DNA from: Streptomyces roseirectus
GTDB lineage: Bacteria; Actinomycetota; Actinomycetes; Streptomycetales; Streptomycetaceae
Direction of reading: 5' to 3'
DNA: 64,000 nucleotides
Assembly (NCBI RefSeq): GCF_014489635.1
Contig: NZ_CP060828.1
Location: forward strand, 1,178,001-1,242,000
Shown here: piece by piece, positions 62,038-64,000 of the stretch
How the letters are laid out: the number at the start of each line of letters is the position of its first letter
Numbering within the stretch: position 1 is the first letter of the stretch
The notes under the pieces: model-generated
Told to the model about the DNA's origin: nothing
Seen by the model: the letters and a program-made list of their open reading frames with translations, nothing else
The model's database searches: none
Program-made: the position numbers and the translations under genes

Positions 62038-63247
62038 CAGGGCTGCTCACGGCCCGATAGACGTCCAGGATGCCCCGGCTCCACAGGTCGACGGTGAAGT
62101 GCTGGGCAACCTGGTCGAGGCAGGAGCGACGGTAGCGGTCGCGGCCTGCGGTCAGGACGTCCAGCAGCCCGCAGGCGAGGGAGATGGGTTCGCGGGCGGG
62201 GACGAGGGCGCCGCAGCGGCCGTCGACGACGCTCCAGGCGAGGCCGCCAACGCGGGTGGCGACGACGGGTGTCGCACAGGCCATGGACTCGATGGCGACC
62301 AGACCGAACGGCTCGTAGTGGGAGGGGACGGCGGTGACGTCGGCCGCACTGTAGTAGAGAGGGGTGAGTTCGTGGGATACGGATCCGCGGAACTCGGTAC
62401 GGTCTCCGAAGCCGAGCTGCGCGGCGAGGTCACGCACAACCTGTGTCTCGTGCGCCGTGCCGCCCACGACGACGAGCCGGGCGTGGGGAAGAACCACGGA
62501 TACCCTCGCGAACGCCTTGACCAGGTCGAGGCAGCCCTTGCGGGCCTCAAGCCGCCCGACGAACAGCACAAGCGGTACACCGAGTGGCAGCCCGAGCCGC
62601 TCGCGGGCCGCTGTCTGGTCGAAGGGCCGCAGCACCGCCGTATCCACTCCTGGCGGAACGAGGTGGACAGCTTCTGCCGGAGTACCGAGCAGGTGCTGCA
62701 TGTCGGCTGCCTCGGCTGGGCAGTTGGCGACGACGGCCGCCGCTTCACGGCCGATGCGGCACTCCTGCTGATGCCGTTCGTCGAACAGCTCCGGTGAGGT
62801 CGTGACCGGCTGGTGAGTGTCGAGGCTCTGCCGTCGGACGGCGCCGATGGAGTGGTGGCTGTGGACGACCGGCAGTCCATGCCGGGCCGCGAGGCCGAGT
62901 GCGGCGACGCCGGAGAACCAGTAATGGCTGTGGACGACGTCGTACCCGCCGCGCTGTTCGCAGAGGTCGTCGACGCCACGGGAGAAGGCGTCCAGGACCG
63001 AGCCGAACCGGTCGCGGGGCATCGGCGCTCTCGGCCCTGCCTCGACCCGGACCACCTGGGCCCCTTCCGCGATCGGCTGCCAGGCGGGGAAGTCCGGCGC
63101 GTCCGCGCGGGTCGCGACGTCGACGTGGCAGCCCGAGGCGGCCAGACGGGTGGCCAACTGACGCACGTAGACGTTCTGGCCGCCGTGGAAGTTCGAGCCG
63201 GGCAGAGCGAGCGGATCGGCGTGGTCGGAGATCATGAGGACGCGCAT
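62027..63247 (-). CDS. Glycosyltransferase, GT4 (MshA-like)
   Basis: A 406-residue GT-B retaining glycosyltransferase. Seen: GGQNVYVRQLATRLAASGCH in the N-terminal domain, HSHYWFSG and HSHHSIG, VPPGVD, LFVGRLEARKGCLDLVKAFA and the C-terminal nucleotide-sugar motif PSHYEPFGLVAIESMAC (EX7E). It adds a sugar from an NDP donor to an unknown acceptor, resembling MshA and sucrose-phosphate-synthase-like enzymes. Start ATG 63247 overlaps the upstream histidine phosphatase by 16 bp, so they form an operon. The C-terminus lies against the ISL3 end but looks complete. Confidence 0.9.
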   Translation of the reverse strand: MRVLMISDHADPLALPGSNFHGGQNVYVRQLATRLAASGCHVDVATRADAPDFPAWQPIAEGAQVVRVEAGPRAPMPRDRFGSVLDAFSRGVDDLCEQRGGYDVVHSHYWFSGVAALGLAARHGLPVVHSHHSIGAVRRQSLDTHQPVTTSPELFDERHQQECRIGREAAAVVANCPAEAADMQHLLGTPAEAVHLVPPGVDTAVLRPFDQTAARERLGLPLGVPLVLFVGRLEARKGCLDLVKAFARVSVVLPHARLVVVGGTAHETQVVRDLAAQLGFGDRTEFRGSVSHELTPLYYSAADVTAVPSHYEPFGLVAIESMACATPVVATRVGGLAWSVVDGRCGALVPAREPISLACGLLDVLTAGRDRYRRSCLDQVAQHFTVDLWSRGILDVYRAVSSPVTT

Positions 63248-63906
63248 GGGAGCGTGCCGTTCTGTACGAGGTGAGCGGTGTCGTTGTGGGTCTGGAGGTC
63301 CCAGCGCAGCCCCAGTTCGGGCTGGTACTGGTCCCAGGGCTGTTCGCGCCAGCGGGTCAGGGAGGCGTTGTCGACGGTGACGCCGAGCGGCCCCGGCCAC
63401 CCCATCGGCAGGTCGAGGAAGAAGTGGTGGGCGGCGTTGACGGTCTCGCCATGACAGACGGCGAGGACGCGCTCACCCCGGTGACGGCGGGTGAGTTCCC
63501 GCAAGGCCTGTCCGGTGCGCTCGACGAACGCCGTCCACGACTCGGCGCCGTCGGCGAGCGGGCGGTGCGGCAGATGGGCCGGGATCACGCCGAGTCCCTG
63601 GTGCAGCTGGTATCGGGGGACGCCGTCCGCACTGCCGAGGTCCTGCTCGCGCAGCCCCTCCTCGATCCGCACGGGCAGTCCCAGCGCGTGGCCGGCGGCG
63701 ACGGCGGTCTCCCGGGCCCGGCGGCGCGGACTCGCGTACAGGACGTCGGCGTGCTCTTCGGCGGCCAGCCGGGCGGCGAGACGCTCGGCCTGTTCCCAGC
63801 CCACCGGGGTCAGCCCCCGGCAGCCGAGCGGGCCGCCCACGATGTCCTCCACGTTGCACCACGCCTGCGCGTGCCGGATCAGCAACAGTTCGGTCGGACC
63901 GGTCAT
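63232..63906 (-). CDS. Histidine phosphatase (phosphoglycerate-mutase-like)
   Basis: A 224-residue histidine phosphatase. Seen: LLLIRHAQAWCN with the catalytic His12 (RHA in place of RHG), LYASPRRRARETA, and VCHGETVNAA with the second His. Dephosphorylates a small phosphate ester, perhaps the sugar-phosphate product of the glycosyltransferase it overlaps. Start ATG 63906 overlaps the stop of the upstream membrane protein (ATGA). Confidence 0.87.
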   Translation of the reverse strand: MTGPTELLLIRHAQAWCNVEDIVGGPLGCRGLTPVGWEQAERLAARLAAEEHADVLYASPRRRARETAVAAGHALGLPVRIEEGLREQDLGSADGVPRYQLHQGLGVIPAHLPHRPLADGAESWTAFVERTGQALRELTRRHRGERVLAVCHGETVNAAHHFFLDLPMGWPGPLGVTVDNASLTRWREQPWDQYQPELGLRWDLQTHNDTAHLVQNGTLPCASS

Positions 63907-64000
63907 GCCGCCCACACCCCCCTGCGCCGCACGACCGACGTTCCGCATCCGGCCACCAGCAAGACGGCCATGCAGACCAGCAGGACGGGAACGGCGGTGA
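63903..64000 (-). CDS. Membrane protein, C-terminal end only
   Basis: The last 32 residues of a leftward gene that enters from the right edge: a hydrophobic helix AVPVLLVCMAVLLVAGCGTS, then VVRRRGVWAA and stop. The 4-bp overlap with the histidine phosphatase supports a real operon partner. Nothing more can be said. Confidence 0.5.
   Translation of the reverse strand, partial: TAVPVLLVCMAVLLVAGCGTSVVRRRGVWAA

Overview
The window is high-GC actinobacterial DNA, almost certainly a Streptomyces chromosome. Evidence: GC-rich third codon positions, frequent GTG/TTG starts, Streptomyces-type families (an ECF sigma factor with an aspartate-rich pentapeptide partner, XRE-TPR regulator, SpaA-type secreted protein), a modular PKS, and remnants of IS630, IS5, IS110, ISL3 and Tn3 elements. 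Dense insertion debris, many pseudogenes and many biosynthetic genes suggest an accessory, arm-like region.

Layout. 0-2.1 kb: aldehyde dehydrogenase and SDR genes divergent from a TetR regulator, with two tandem operator palindromes between them. 2.2-5.05 kb: a graveyard of an integrase module, IS630 and IS5. 5.3-9.2 kb: a MarR regulator, a four-gene detoxification-like operon (VOC, metallo-hydrolase, SnoaL-like, PPOX/F420) and a divergent radical SAM gene. One 10-bp palindrome lies before the MarR gene and again in the divergent promoter region. 9.2-10.5 kb: an HxlR/NmrA-type divergon. 10.5-12.6 kb: remnants of a Tn3 transposase, a plasmid-transfer membrane protein and a thioester-reductase-like gene. 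12.7-15 kb: an AraC regulator, a small secreted protein and an unknown cytosolic protein. 15.6-19.2 kb: a degenerate ParA-like protein, a one-helix membrane protein, an ECF sigma factor and a twice-frameshifted partner gene. 19.3-22.3 kb: a large secreted SpaA/SdrD-like protein. 22.5-24.9 kb: a two-gene Rad50-like ATPase plus small partner, resembling an ABC-three-component conflict system, next to an IS110 scar.

25.2-48.1 kb is the centrepiece: a lipid/polyketide cluster. The leftward genes are a stand-alone ketosynthase, a 2456-residue KS-AT-DH-(MT)-ER-KR-ACP synthase, an alpha/beta hydrolase, a secreted CocE-type hydrolase, a PlsC-HAD fusion, a fatty-acyl-AMP ligase, a complete AdhE, an AT-ACP didomain and a FabL-like enoyl reductase. 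Divergent genes encode an MMPL exporter and a double-hotdog dehydratase-like protein. The set resembles mycobacterial FadD-Pks-MmpL lipid loci, with AdhE as a possible reductive step. I infer an exported, reduced acyl lipid; the product is not known.

48.5-53.2 kb: a secreted stand-alone homologue of cytolysin domain 4, then a P450 plus TrpA-like lyase unit convergent with an ATP-grasp ligase plus MFS unit, perhaps an indole-derived metabolite cluster. 53.3-53.9 kb holds decayed ketosynthase and methyltransferase-like pieces. 54-60 kb: a glutaminase with EF-hand and ankyrin repeats, a HAD phosphatase, a DegT-type aminotransferase and an XRE-TPR regulator. 60-62 kb: an alkyl-sulfatase remnant cut by a broken ISL3 element. 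62-64 kb: a leftward operon of membrane protein, histidine phosphatase and glycosyltransferase. I saw no rRNA, tRNA, CRISPR array or replication origin. Calls rest on motif recognition by eye; no database search was run.
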